64,000 nucleotides of DNA from Ophthalmolycus amberensis (GCA_024529925.1 JAFEUB010001067.1:10001-74000); one strand, 5' to 3'. Shown: positions 35,301-47,660, numbered from the stretch's first letter. Numbers and translations are program-made. Notes: a model not told the origin generated them from the sequence alone.

Positions 35301-35466
35301 TAAAACAAAGGAGGGTTGGTGTTGTGCCTTTCATCCTCCCGCGTGTTCAGCGGCAGACGTGTTATTAGTTTGTACTCTGATTAAAGACGGGCCTCGCCTA
35401 AACGCCCAAGAATCACTCATTCTATTAGCCCTCACAAAACACTGTGTGCTTTATTCAATCTCTGCC

Positions 35467-35482
35467 TTTTTTTTTTTTTTTT
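35467..35482. repeat. Poly-T run
   Basis: About 16 T residues. No retrocopy seen next to it. Confidence 0.85.
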
Positions 35483-35934
35483 GGACTACAAAGCAGATTA
35501 CAGTGGTCGCTTTATCGATTAACTTTAATCTTCTCTGCACACTTGTGTTCAAGGTAATCAAGAGGCTGCCAATTAATGATAATATAACATGGATAGATCT
35601 TAAATGATCACACTACGTGATACTATATCAGCCCATGTTCAGTTAGAAGAATTCTGACGCAGCATCTTTTTTTTCATATCATAAAACTGTTTAAATTTAA
35701 GTGATTGTTAATTATTGTGCTGTCTTGGTCCCATCTCTGTGATACTTCCTTGTTGCTGCTTGTACATGAATGAACTGTGAATCAAGCACATTTTTGTCAC
35801 TCTTTAATCTCAGCTAGTGTCTCACTGCACGACAATGCCATGGTTTCCTGCGTAATATTGGAGTTAAAGATATTATTTAATGAATGTAGCGCTGATTAAT
35901 ATCCCCGAGTTCTGTGTATATTGTTTTTTTTTTA

Positions 35935-36212
35935 TCCCAGCTGACATTGAGCGATGACAGCGTTCACCCTGGACAGGCTGCCAGACGATCAAAGGACTGA
36001 CACATAGAGACAGACAACCATTCACCCTCACATTCACACCTACGGGCGATTCAGAGCAATCAATTAGCCCAAGCTGCATGTCTTTGGACTGTGGGAGGAA
36101 GCCGGAGAACTGAGAAAACCCACGCTGACACGGAGAGAACATGAGCTCTCCCCACAGAAAGCCCGTCCAGCCTGGGAACTGAACACCGGTCCCGCTTGCT
36201 GAGGCGTTACAA
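35935..36212 (+). mobile_element. Interspersed repeat (LINE-associated, RTE/Expander-type suspected)
   Basis: Runs CACCCTGGACAGGCTGCCAG, then CATTCACCCTCACATTCACA, CTGCATGTCTTTGGACTGTG, GGAGGAAGCCGGAGAACTGA and GAACACCGGTCCCGCTTGCT. This order of blocks is one of the most frequent interspersed repeats in teleost genomes. I believe it belongs to the non-coding part of an RTE/Expander-type retroelement, but the class is from memory. The 89-codon minus-strand frame across it is a shadow. Confidence 0.75.
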
Positions 36213-37824
36213 GTGGTCGATATTTGATATTTTCACATTTTTAGCCATGAGAATTGTCTTTATTTACTTGGTTCCTGCAGCTGCCGAGCAATCAAAAAAT
36301 AAATAAAGATAATGTCATCTCTAAACTCACTACAAGGCCTTTTCGTGACAAACGCTGTAAGACTTGATTTGTTTTCAATGCGGCTTCAAAAACAAATACA
36401 ATTTAAAGTACCACAGAAGAAGAAAGCACACACTCTTGTGTATTTCCCTGCTTGTCTGAAGGAGGATGGATCCATCAGCCCCCACAATGGCTGAAAGCTG
36501 TGAACTATGTTTCCAGGTCATGCTAATTTCTGCTTTGACAGACCAAAGTGCCTCTCGTGTGTGTGTGGGCTCCTGGGATTTGTATATATTGTCTCTACTG
36601 TGGGCTATGAATGTCTATCTTTTGTCCTTGCAACTGAAATCTTTCATATGGACCTTTTTTTTCCCAGTAACGTAGAGCAAGCAGTCTGAGTAAACCAGTC
36701 GCGAGCAGCTCCTGTCACACTCTATGTTTCTTCTGGAGCTTCTGACAGTCACTAGAAGCACATGTCAGGCCCTTTGAGAGAGTCACTGTGTTGTAGCGGC
36801 GCTGGCGTCTCAACTAAGACGCTCCGCTGTCTGTGTCTTTCTGTGAGGGAGTGTCAGGACAAAGCCATAGCCCTGCTTTTTATTCATTTATCTGGGTTAA
36901 CTTTGAGTGTTCGTCGGCTCTGAATATCTTGTAAAGCTTGTAAAGCATCGGTCGGTTTTTTGATGCTTGACATCAAGAAGAATCCAAAGGTATAAGAGTG
37001 GATGTTGGTGGATGGAGCACTCTGTGTTTGGGCTGGTCAGAGAAGAGCGGACACCAACCACCACACTTTAAATTTAGCAATGAATCTACAGGCTCTTAGT
37101 CAGTGAAGAGCTGACACACTTATCTATCTTACCTTTAAGAAATTCTGAATACCAACCCATGTCCATGGGGCGATACTCAACCATGTTTGATTGCTAAACT
37201 CACAGAAGAATCTTCTGAAGAGCAGAAGCTCCTTCAGTAATCTCCCCTTTATTCTCCACTAATTGCGATCATTATTCCACCGAGACAGCGAGTGATTCCG
37301 TTAAAGCGGTCGCTCCAGTCGAGACTTCTCCGATTCAGTCGCTCTCGCCTGAATTCCCCTCGTGGCTGTGGGAACCTCGCAGTCCCCTCAGATACCCTCA
37401 GATCTGTACACATCCTGAGCAGCAGCGTCGAGGGAGCCGGCAACCCAGGCCCGGAGAAGAGAACAGCGCCGGGTGATTCTTTTTTTCGAGAGGGGGAATC
37501 GAGTGAGACTGCAGGAGCGAAGTGGCCGAGACACATCTTCCTTCAGGGAAATGGGGTTTTATTTGGAGACCCTTTAGTAGTCCCTTCTTTCCTGCTCCAT
37601 TCATCTTCATAAAGTTGTCACAGAGGTTGGAAAAAGGCGAGAGTCCATTTGGAGTCCCAGAGGGGCTACAAGAATGTGTTTTTTTTTCACAAAGAAGAGC
37701 TGCCGCAGTGCCACTGAGCTGGGAGGTGAACACAGGCTGCACTGACTCTTTACTGGCAGAATAAAGCCTTTAAATGATCTGACTGAAGTACCATAATGCT
37801 ACTTTAGTACTACGATGCTATGCA
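36213..37824. other. Unique DNA, no recognised gene
   Basis: Three overlapping frames at 37249-37742 (95-114 codons) lie in balanced-composition, CpG-containing sequence. None resembles a known protein. Sequence at 36300-36680 is complex but unassigned. Confidence 0.4.
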
Positions 37825-38270
37825 GCAGCCCATTCTCATTCCGCAGGCATCAAATACCGACGTCTTATCGGCGTCTGATACCGACACACAAGGCATCCTT
37901 TAGCGTCTGTACGAGACGCACCGGGCTTTGATGTCACTACAATGTAAACCCATCCGCGTCATTATTAGAGGCTCAGACAAAATGCTCTGGGAGCATGATG
38001 ACGTTGCATAAAAGGGCGGAAAACCCGCACAGGGCAGGCGGGTTATTTTGTTACATCAGTGATGTTTGCTTGTCTTCTTGTCTTGTATTGTTTACGTTTT
38101 AACTTGCGTAGTTATTTCATGCCTAACCATTTAGTTTTTCCTAACCCTAACTCAGTGGTTTAGTTCCCTAAATCTAAGCAGGTGTTTTTGTTGGAGTTCA
38201 CAATGTTAACCACTTTGTAACATACTGACAATGAGAACGTGTTGTATGCGGGAAGAAATAGGGACGCTCA
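37825..38270 (+). repeat. Dispersed percomorph repeat (GCGTCTGATACCGAC type)
   Basis: CCCATTCTCATTCCGCAGGC, then CAAATACCGACGTC, GGCGTCTGATACCGACACAC and GCGTCTGTACGAGACGCACC, followed by a CCTAACC-rich part and ATGTTAACCACTTTGTAAC. I recall this arrangement from other percomorph sequence. The class is unknown, and I found no terminal inverted repeats. Confidence 0.5.
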
Positions 38271-39313
38271 TAAAGCGGATACAACTGAAAGGAGACCTAA
38301 ATATAAAGTATAATAGAGTACATTTCACATTTTACGTTTTTCAATAAAGGTGAGAAACATTTACTGACAAACTTTTATGGAATGATTTCTAATAGTGCTG
38401 TTAGTTACAACGGTTACATTTGTGTCAAAAGTCTTACTTTTACTTTCGCGGTTGGATATGAAATTGTGGAAATAACTCAAAATAACGGTAAAACTACATT
38501 TCCACTGCCGTCATGGAAGTAAATGGTGTGTGGTTGTTGGATGGATCTTGTTGAGCCGTACTTGGAATTGTTCCCATTTCACACTGTAAGAAGTACTGAT
38601 CTGCTGTCAGGACAGCTAAAAGAGCAGCTAAAGTCCAGAAATTAATGCGGACAGAATTTACATTATTTGATTGACCTTGATTTTTCAGCATGATGACACA
38701 GTTGTAATAAACTTATTTTAATTGTTTGTGTACATTATGGTAAATATGGTAACTTGGTAAATGGAAGCCATTTCAGGTTATATTTTCTTGATGAGCAACA
38801 TCTTATAACAAGTTATGATCCTAACTGATACAGATGAAGCCGAGAAAATCAATTAAACTACGAATATAAAGCCAAGAAAAACAGGTGATGCTTTAATTAT
38901 GCAAAGGCAGTGCAAATCAGTACAAGGGAAGCATCTTTCTCACTGCACAACTCTGAAACAGCCTCAAAAAGTCGATGCGCCCGCTTACAAGATAAGACAA
39001 ATCAAGCGCGCCTCATGTTTTATTCAAAACGGACGCCAGTAGGTCTTTGCCTGAGTCTGGACTAGATCCAGATCTGTGGCTACATCTTGGCCGAGTTATT
39101 ACAAAAAAAGCGTCAGAGCCAATCTGTCAGGGACACAACCACTTCACTGGAAATCAAATCCATCATCCCTGACGTTGGCTGGAGGGGAAATGGAGAGAGT
39201 TTCATTAAAAAAGTGGGCAGTGCTATTGGTTAATTGACAGACATTGATGGACTTTGCTCAAAGTATAATTCTCAAACTCATTGTTATTGTTGCAGCATCT
39301 CATGTCTTACTTC
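38271..39313. other. AT-rich unique DNA, no gene seen
   Basis: No supported feature. Confidence 0.4.
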
Positions 39314-39316
39314 CAC

Positions 39317-39351
<35 letters not shown>
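39314..39351. repeat. (CA)n microsatellite
   Basis: About 18 CA units with one CG variant. Left border of the repeat unit at 39352-39760. Confidence 0.95.
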
Positions 39352-39354
<3 letters not shown>

Positions 39355-39760
39355 GTGTTTTCAAGGCGTTAGGGGACATTACATGTATTACATTAATTCC
39401 CTAGAAACTTGCTCTAACCTTAACCAAAACCACTGCTAACCTAATCCTAACCCTGACTTTAACTTTAACCTGAACAAGTGTTCAGCCTAAAATGTAATGA
39501 TTTAAGTGAAGAGGACAAGCATTTCGTCCCCAGAAGGGAGGCGAGTCCCAACAACTTGACTGTGTAATGTCCCCACAATGCAGGTAAACACACCTACACA
39601 CATTTTGTCTTTAGTTAATCATCACAAGTACAAGACTCTCTAAAACCCTCTCTAAAACCAAATCTTAACACTAGAATTTACCTGATTTCTGTCCCCAGAT
39701 GGGAGATAAGTCCCCAAAATGTGACCGTGTGAATGATGTTGATGTCCCCACAACAAAAAC
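39352..39760 (+). repeat. CA-bordered dispersed repeat, two diverged copies
   Basis: GTCCCCAGAAGGGAGGCGAG at about 39526 is echoed by GTCCCCAGATGGGAGATAAG at about 39690, and both continue into AATGT...GTGTGAATG/GTCCCCACAA. A CTAACC/CCTAACCC-rich link lies at 39410-39470. It sits between two CA tracts, as such repeats often do in fish. Confidence 0.6.
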
Positions 39761-39888
39761 TCCAAAACCACGTTTAAATTTCCATCACAGCCCTTCGATG
39801 AAGTGAGGACTTAACGAAATGTTCTCACGTTCCAGAAGAGTCCTCACATTCAAGGTTAAAATAACTGGTCCTCACATGTACACATACA

Positions 39889-39891
<3 letters not shown>

Positions 39892-39922
<31 letters not shown>
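39892..39922. repeat. (CA)n microsatellite
   Basis: About 15 CA units. Right border of the preceding repeat region. Confidence 0.95.
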
Positions 39923-39925
<3 letters not shown>

Positions 39926-41877
39926 GAACCCTAAAATCAAAGGCCGTGGATTTAGTTTGTGTACTTGTAAACAGTGTCCCAATTGCCTGAGTTCGCACAT
40001 ATTTACAGAGAAATCCTCCTACACGTAAGGAAGTCATTTACATACTGTTTCTGTATACAGAACAAAGAAATTAAGAGAAAGAAGAAGATGAAGAGGAGGG
40101 ATGGAAAAGGAATAAACAAAAGGACACAATAATTATAAAGTGGGAGAAGGAAGGAAGGAAGAAAGATGGAAAGAAACTAGGAGAAATACAGACTGAAACA
40201 TTTAACAATGGGAGGAGGGAAGATACAGTGAACAAGGTAAACAATTACATTATCTGTTGAATTTACAAATCTACACAAAACACAGCATTTCAGCTCCAGG
40301 ACCTTGTTCGTGTTCTGTGATTAAAGTAGCTTTGAGCCCCTTCCACACGATGAAATCACAGTCAAGCTGGAGAGAGTTGTTGAGGCCATCTGCCTCATCA
40401 GAGACGCCTTAGCGTGCACGCCAGACGCACGACATCATGCGGTACCTGTGGCACGAGCACCTTCCAGCGCCAACATTTCTGCTTCTCGGATCTTTGAAAG
40501 TTATTAAAAAGGAAATTTCAGGCATCAGATCATTTTATTTTTGGCGATTACTGAGACTTTTTCTAGTGTGCTTTACATCTGCCGACAGTGATGTGGATTG
40601 ATCTGCGTTCACTGATTGTAGCAGCTACTCCTGTCTGAGGATTTATGGGTCTAAAAATCAACCGCTTTGCCTGAAGGGAAGCTCATTTAGCGCTCTGGTC
40701 ACGAGTCCAAATCAAAGTTGGCTGAATTACAGGTTTTCTCCTGGGTCGGCCGGTATTGATATCACCGAGTATACACAGGTTTTGTATGTTCAGACTGCAG
40801 ATAGATTTTATTTTTTTTTAATATCCTTCATTCATCTAAAGGGAGATCGACTGAGCATATTTACTTTTCCAGCGCAGTGCTCCGGTTCACTCTAATGCAG
40901 TTACATGCATTCACACAGATCTCACAAAGATGTCCTATTTACCGTTGTATGATGTGTTACGTTGCACTCCCACCTTGTACTGCAAGGCTGGGCCTCTCAC
41001 TAACATTAGTCTTTCATTGATTTTGTTTCACACCAAGAGGAACCATGTTCGGAATGATTGTTTTTCTGTCATGCCAATATACAAAATGCAGCACATAATG
41101 AGCAACACTACAGTCTTGAGTTTCACATGTCATATCTCATACGTGACACTTACTGGATGCTGAGGATGAAATAAACACTAATATGAAAGATGTACGGTGC
41201 CTTCAAAGGAGTAATCAAACGGTGCGGTGCAGATCTGTCCTTCCGGTCTGATATGTGACTCAGTTATGTTGAGAAGCTGTCTGTGTGTGTGCGTTCGGTT
41301 CAGTTATCTGTACAGGATGTGATACACTCTGACCACCTGGACAGATTTCTGAGCTTTTATCATTCTTGTCAAATGAACCATTTAGCGTGTACTTCAAGCC
41401 TTCTGTGACGTGTCTCTGTCTGCTCGATGACCTTCAATTCACCGACTTTACATAAACACATGCAATGAAGAGAAATTCAAAAAAAGGCAATATATTTATG
41501 TAAAAAGTATGATTTTTAGAGGTTAACAGGCGACTTTAAAGCTCCTGTCTGTCCCCACATAACACCAAAACAGCCACACTTTGTTGAATCAGCTTGATGG
41601 GTCACACTTGTGCTGCTGCTGATGTCAATCAGCCGTGTTTAAGACGGCTGAGCAGCAGATAACGAGTTGATTGTGAGGCGGGATCCTCCAAAGACATCAC
41701 AGCCCTGGATGGAGGATCCTTCAGTTGAGTGGTCCTCGGTAACCTGTTGAGATCTAACGCCTTCGAATATTAAAGAGTTTACATCCTAGTGGTAAAATGG
41801 ATTTCATAATAACTGTGTTTACGCTATGCTGACTCGTACACCATTAGTAGACTAATCCCCACCTTTTTTTGTCCAAA
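39923..41877. other. Unique DNA, no gene seen
   Basis: About 2 kb without genes. It includes a purine-rich patch with GGAAGGAAGG at about 40150. Confidence 0.4.
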
Positions 41878-42012
41878 TCTAGAAGACACTGAACCCCCAG
41901 TTGCTCCTGATGTATAGGCCTTCGCCTTCGCATGGTAGTTTGACTGTGTGTGAATGTGAGGCACATTATAAAGCACTCTGGATTAAAGTGCCATACAAAC
42001 GCAGTCCATTCA
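41878..42012 (+). mobile_element. V-SINE-like 3' half
   Basis: AGAAGACACTGAACCCCCAG followed by TTGCTCC, a TGTGTGAATGTGAGGCA segment, and the tail AAAGCACTCTGGATTAAAGT plus GCAGTCC matches the central and 3' domains of V-type SINEs of fish, whose tail derives from an L2-group LINE. No tRNA-like head is visible upstream, so the copy is 5'-truncated. Confidence 0.7.
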
Positions 42013-42150
42013 GGTGTAACGATTTACTTCAGTCACTCGCTCAAACCTGATTTCTATAGCGACTTAGCGGCGCACTCCTGAGGAGTCTCAGGGGAGACCA
42101 GTGAATGAAGAGAAGATAATTATTTATTATCACCAATGATTTGTGATAAG

Positions 42151-42185
42151 AAAGTCTTTATAGAAAGTCTTTATAGAAAGTCTTT
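42151..42185 (+). repeat. 13-bp tandem repeat, 2.7 copies
   Basis: AAAGTCTTTATAG occurs at 42151-42163 and 42164-42176, then AAAGTCTTT. Perfect identity. Confidence 0.95.
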
Positions 42186-42505
42186 GGTGCCGAGACTCTA
42201 CAGGGGAGATTTGTAAACGAGGGGCGTCTACCCCGAGAGCAGGAGCAAGATAAAGATAAAGGTGACGTCCACTTCTCCAATAACATCATAGATTATCACT
42301 CTAAACAACATTTGCTGTTAGAAAGACAAACGACGAAGCCCGCAGTCACTTTCCATCACTGCGACTGATAACTGCAGCGTCGGCGGTGTTCGATTCTGCT
42401 GCTGAAAGTATTGAAGAGCAGAAACATAAATAAAGAAAGCATCCATCAAACCGCTGCTCACTGACTATCTTCCCATTCTGATGCATTTCTTTAGATCAGA
42501 GCTGC

Positions 42506-42679
42506 ATGGGGTTTGATCTGGTGAAGAAGCATGTTCGTGATGGTGGTATTCTCGGAGTTGCTCCCCTGGTGAGTTTAAAGGATCTCGAGGCAGACTTGAG
42601 GAGAATCTGCGTGTTTGCTTTCGCCGGGATTTATTTGAGCTTCATTCTGCTGCTCTGCTTCCGCCTCTCTGAGCGCTGA
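42506..42679 (+). other. 57-codon ORF with a predicted membrane helix (unproven)
   Basis: The frame from ATG 42506 to TGA 42677-42679 starts MGFDLVKKHVRDGGILG and ends with a hydrophobic segment, CVFAFAGIYLSFILLLCF, at about residues 35-52, then RLSER. I do not recognise it. There is no clear promoter or splice site, and a stop lies eight codons upstream of the ATG. It could be a chance frame, a small membrane protein or a piece of an exon. Confidence 0.15.
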
Positions 42680-45600
42680 CATGCTGTTTTCACAGTCTTC
42701 TGTCACTGATTTCTCAGCCATGTTGAAGACGTTCATACTCAGGAGAATGACGGAAGATAGATAAACCCTTATTATTTACATTCAGTTGATCTAAAACGAC
42801 CTTCTTCTGACAACAAGGGAGTCCTCCTGTTCTAAATATAATACAAATAAAAATACATTGCAATATGTGCTGAGGGTTTTTAAGCAGCCTTGTTAACAAA
42901 TACAACACACTCTCACACTTGGAGACCGGAATAATACTTGTGATAAGAGTTCTGATGCATTAAAATATCTCTGTGATAAACACTACCTCATTTAAAATGC
43001 TCGCTGTTTGCTACTTCAGTTTTCGTGATTTTGATTAAATTGCTGTGCTCTGCGGTGGCGGTGTGCTGGTTATGTTGAAGTGTGTACCAACCTTTTTCAT
43101 ACAGTGCCATCTCATGCAACAACAACACCACCACAATCCGCAGCCTCACACCTGCCCACAGAGTTTAATCCTCATCGCTAACACAATGTCAACCACAGTT
43201 TATCATTTTCATGATGAGAGGAAACACTTTTCATTCAGTATTGACATTATGTCAGTGCAACAGGCTGTCTTGCACTCCTGTTGGGATGTTTCTCACATAT
43301 TTAAAAAAATCACTGTGTTGGATTGCCCTCTCAATTGGCTCTATGCTAAAGCCACACCCCTTGAATGCAGACTGGCCAATCATAGCGTAGCATTGGCCAA
43401 CTCCAACCGGAGTCCGACAACTTCAGGCTCTGCTCCCGAGACTCATGTTTCAGATTGTCTTCATTATCTGGCTTTGGTGTGTTTGGAGCTAGTTATGATC
43501 AAACGTTGTGGAACAGCAGCACAGTATCGTGGCAGATGGAGAAAAAGTCACGAATGACTCTATTTGTTTTGGTGTTCATGAACCCAAATTGTTGATTTTA
43601 GTTTCTGTAGCTCAGCAACAGTTTCAATGGAAAGTCAATTAGGAGCTTTTTTGTGGTTGACCACACATGAAACACACCCATGTTAGTTGTGTTGCCTAAA
43701 CTTAACTGTGTGTAGTTATTTGAAGTCCAACCATGTTTTTTCATAAACCTAATAAAAAGGTTTCGTTGCCTTAAACTAACTAACAAAAACGGACAATCTG
43801 TGTCCCTGAACACAAAACCAATAGATCACATTCGTGGCTATTTCACACAAATATGGTGAGCAGCCATGTGAGCAAATCTCAAAATGTGTTGTGCAATATT
43901 TAGAGAATAAATAACAATAAAAACAATTGAAAGACTTCTCAGAAACAGAATATGGTTCTGAAATATATCCACATTTCATTTATTATTGACGGCAATAACC
44001 GTATTTGTGATGAAAGAAAAGACTGTAAAACATAATGGCATCAAGCTCCCGATGTATTGCAGCTCTACCACGAGCATGAAGAACATCTACAGTGTTCACA
44101 GAGACTTTTTAATTGATGAAAAAGAAAAAGGCTGTTTTAATTTGTGTTCTCCGTACAGATTGGAAATCCAAGAAGACATTCATGTTTTCTCTGGCAGAGT
44201 TCCAAAGCAATTCATTTCCCTGTTAGCTGGAAAGATTATTTTGACTTTCGCCTCACTGTCTACATTTTCCAGATGATAAATGCGCAGCCTTAGGAAAAGC
44301 TTCTGGTAACGTGACACTTGTATTCATTTAGCACAGACAACACACAAATGTTTACCCAGGACATTGTTTGGAGGATTTGTTGGAGCCCAGTTCCTATTGT
44401 GTAACAGAGGACCAACAACAGCTGACATGTTTTGGTGAGTTCATACTCTAGTTCTGGCAAACATGCAATGCTCAGACTACTTTATCAAAGTAACAAAGGC
44501 GGGATGTGTGTTTAGCCGAATGAGTCTTCAAATGCAATCACATCCGGGTCAAGCAAAAGACCTGCTGGTTTATTACATAAATAAATAAAAATCTAAAGAT
44601 CAGGGCATCACGCCGTCACGCAGCATTTAATTAATACTGCTTGAATTTGAATAAAACCCATATTCTTACCATGACATAGACTTTTGAATTTTGTCATATT
44701 TCCCATTTTATTTGTATACCTCAGCAGATATTGACCCCTGTTGACATTTAACAAACCCCATGGACATCCTGTCTCCGCTGACAGTAATGTCAAAGTTGCT
44801 CCACACCTCACACTCTCCCTGCTATAAGGACAAAGTCAACTCTCGTGACGATGATTTCTCCTTCACTTCATTTCGGTCCGCTGTGGGGCAAACTGACGAG
44901 CCCCTAAATGTCACAGAGAGTGCTGTCAGGCCCGGAGGGGGAACCATGCTGCAGCGCTTCAACAAAGTTTAACAAACTATAAAAATAAATAACGTTTTTG
45001 ATGAATCGAATGAGACCCGATCGAGCCTCGGGGAAGTCTGACTCCGACCTGATGGTTTCACGCTCAGTCAAAACTCTAATATCCGCCCTCAGATCCTCTT
45101 ACACTGTAAAACATCATATCATGAGGCGGCACGCTTCAATGAAGTCTTGATGAAATGTTCTACTTCACCTTCTTAGTGAACCCACTTTCCCTCGACCGGC
45201 CTTGGGTACTTCGACTGTAACACGTCCCCTCCTCATAGTACACACCTGAACTTGTTTCATTCCCCAGTTTATCAAAATCTCAACAGGTCCTCCACATTAG
45301 TGACTACAAATGTTGTTGGTAGAATGAATAGTGTTCTGATCCAACACCACTATCAGCAGGATGACATGATTAGCCTGTTCTGATCGTACACATGTTATGG
45401 AAGGTATATTGCACAGGACTGAAGGAAGCTCTGAGTTATTCTGCCGGTTATGTCATTTGTATTTTTGGGTGAACGTCCAAGAGAAATAGCTGTTCTACAA
45501 AGCGCTAAGCAAGCACTTATTTGCTCATTTGTAGCTCAAAAAGACTTCTCGACGTAAACTTGGGAAGATTTACTTTTAGACGTCTTCACATTTTGTGACT

Positions 45601-45780
45601 AACAAATCACAAAATTGCTGAAAAATGTTCCACTATTAAAGTCCACTGTGGCTGCTCGACATATTTGGATGTGATGCTACTTATTCTTTGTTCATCCAGA
45701 GGTGTAAAAAAACATCATACAAACAAAAGCATTTCATTAAAACCAGTTTTATTTCAGGAGCTTTTATCTGTAACTGTGAT
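42680..45780. other. Unique DNA; long frame not supported as gene
   Basis: A 170-codon frame at 43045-43557 (+) shows no domain or splice context. CCTAAAC-type sequence at 43690-43790 may be an old dispersed repeat. Complex sequence at 43985-44280 is unassigned. Confidence 0.4.
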
Positions 45781-46092
45781 TTACTGACGTCGAACAGCCA
45801 ACTGTTTAAATGAATCGTCAGAGCCACAGTGAGGAAACAAGCTGTAATGTTTCCCCGTCTGACGATACAGCTCCCTAATGGCTTCTGTTGCATCCATCCT
45901 TAAAAACGGGGTTTTGACCTTTGCGCAGGTTGCAGAAGCAGCGTTTTCCAGACCTATTCCTCTGCCAACAACTGCAGATACATCATCATCTGGGAGCATT
46001 ACAGCACACATTAAACGGGACATTATTACGAAACCGTCCTGCAGGTCAAAGAGGAAGGCTATTTTCAGACCAAGGTGCTCGCCCATCAGCAC
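45781..46092 (-). other. 103-codon ORF of unknown meaning
   Basis: A minus-strand frame beginning MLMGEHLGLKIAFLFDLQDG and ending in TAA, with AATAAA about 35 bp after the stop. It has unbiased composition, but the opposite strand is also open for 90-114 codons over the same DNA. I recognise no domain. It could be an old retrocopy, an exon or chance; I lean to chance or retrocopy. Confidence 0.15.
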
Positions 46093-46254
46093 GTACAGTT
46101 ATTATGGATATTACCCAATCACCAGATCCAATGACAGTCATGACACATGAGCTTTTCTCGAACATGCTGCTGGGTTTCCTCTTCTGTTTCCTGTACTGCT
46201 TGTGGTTGGTTCATTTGTGCAGTGCAGCACTGAAACTGCTGCTTTTTAAAAACT

Positions 46255-46764
46255 TTAATCAGTGAGTCCAAATGTTGGCCTCTTTGTATTTTCCTGTAAC
46301 TCCAGCCGTCCATCCAGACGTCCCTCTCTATCCGGGGGGACAACGAGGCGTTCAGACGAGATGTATAATCTCTTCAGCGTGTTCTGGGGTCGACCCCGGA
46401 GCCTCTTACCAGTTGGGCATGCCAGCAAATCCTCTAAAAGAAGGCCTCCTACCGGACCGTCCCAGCTGGCCTCTTTCCAACGCGAAGGAGCAGCGGCTCT
46501 ACTCGGCTCCCTTCCGTTTTCTAAACTCATCGTATCTCTAAGGCTGAGCCCAGCCACCCTACAAATGAAGCTCATTTCGGTCGCTCCCATCTGCGACCTC
46601 ATTCCTTTGGTCACAACCCAAAGCTCGTGACTATAGGTGAGGGTTGAAAAGTAGGTGGGCTGGTAAATCAAGAGCTTTGCCTTCCAGCTCAGCTCCCTCT
46701 TCACCACAACAGTCCGGTACAACGGCCCCGACATTGCTGACCGCATGTCCATCTCTTGTTCCAT
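46255..46764 (-). pseudogene. LINE ORF2 C-terminal fragment (Rex3-like)
   Basis: A 169-codon open stretch includes LYRTVVVKRELSWKAKLLIY, then THELWV-like SHELWVVTKGMRSQ, SFICRVAGLSLRD and ACPTGKRLRGRPQNT, matching the conserved post-RT region of Rex3-like LINE proteins. Between RVAGLSLRD and ACPTGKR the expected LLLHIERSQLRWLGH-type segment is replaced by unrelated sequence, and the end after GRPQ is frameshifted. It lacks the catalytic blocks (these lie upstream in other frames) and is not functional. RTE/Rex3 clade placement is from memory of the family and less certain than the LINE identification. Confidence 0.8.
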
Positions 46765-47070
46765 TCACACTCACTCGTGAACAAGATCCTGAGACGCTTG
46801 AACTCCCAATCCAGAGAGCGCAATCCATCGTTTTCCATCAGAGACCCGTGACCTCACACTGGGAGGTACTGGCTCTCATCCAGACCGCTTCACATTCGGC
46901 TGCCCCGGTGCTCGCTGAAGCTCACAGTCTGACTGAACCAACACAACCACATCATCTGCAAAGAGCAGAGGTCGCAAAACTGCACACTCTCCTTCCCTCC
47001 ATGAAAATCACAAACACAATCGGTGACAATGGACAACCCCGACGGAGGCCAACACCCACTGGCAACATGT
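46262..47070 (-). mobile_element. Degenerate RTE/Rex3-like LINE, 3' portion
   Basis: Read on the minus strand from 47070, it carries CACCGATTGTGTTTGTGAT-type sequence. Around 46944-46963 comes CTCTTTGCAGATGATGTGGTT, which encodes LFADDVV, the reverse-transcriptase catalytic block. Next come blocks for the C-terminal region, and the copy fades out near 46262. The layout matches the 3' half of teleost Rex3-like RTE LINEs. The reading frame is broken, and there is a small gap-like shortening between the FADD block and the next conserved region. Confidence 0.8.
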
Positions 47071-47517
47071 TTGACTGAAGATTTAATAAAGTTTATGATT
47101 CATTCTCACATTTACTTTTAGCTGTGGTGGTCATTTTCTCAGTAGTTTCCCAAAACTGCTGAATGGAAAAATTCAAATAATGCGCATACATAAATGCATT
47201 GTTTATGATTCCAATAATAAAATGGAACACTTCATCACTTTTGAGTACTTTTACTTTTGACACTTTTTGCTACTAATACATTTGGAGTCATGAATGCATG
47301 ACTTTTACTGGTTTTGTATTATTATGGCGCGGTATAGCAAGGAAATACTGTTGGAATTAAATACAATTGACAGGAAATAATTATATGACTTCTGCATCAT
47401 CAAGTAACTTGAAAAGTTGTCACATTACAACTTTGGGAAAGGCCTCAGTAAATAAAATGCTGTTTTATGTGTCAGTGCACCTGCATGCAACAGTGTGAGT
47501 GTCAATGGGAAAATATG
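47071..47517. other. AT-rich DNA, no gene seen
   Basis: No feature recognised. Confidence 0.4.
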
Positions 47518-47660
47518 AATCAGAATCAGAACCGTTTATTTGCCATGGTATGTTGCACATACAAGGAATTTGACATGGCGGGTGGTGCATAACATTAAAC
47601 AATCAACACAGTGCAAATAGAAAGATATTAAAATGTACAATAAAATATATAATAAAGTGC
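47518..47660 (+). repeat. Common teleost repeat (AATCAGAATCAGAACCGTTTATT type)
   Basis: AATCAGAATCAGAACCGTTT followed by TTGCACATACAAGGAATTTG and an A-rich AATAAAATATATAATAAAG end. I recognise the (TCAGAA)n-TTTATT...GCACATACAAGGAATTTG series as an abundant fish retroposon-like repeat. Confidence 0.65.

Noticed and set aside
39410..39470. CTAACC-type telomere-like repeats
   Set aside because: Irregular CCTAAC/CTAACC units within a dispersed repeat, not (TTAGGG)n. No interstitial telomere.
43045..43557. 170-codon frame
   Set aside because: At this length a frame or two is expected by chance in 64 kb. No domain or splice structure.
46262..46630. 122-codon plus-strand frame
   Set aside because: Antisense of the Rex3-like LINE remnant. 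The sense (minus) frame explains the sequence.
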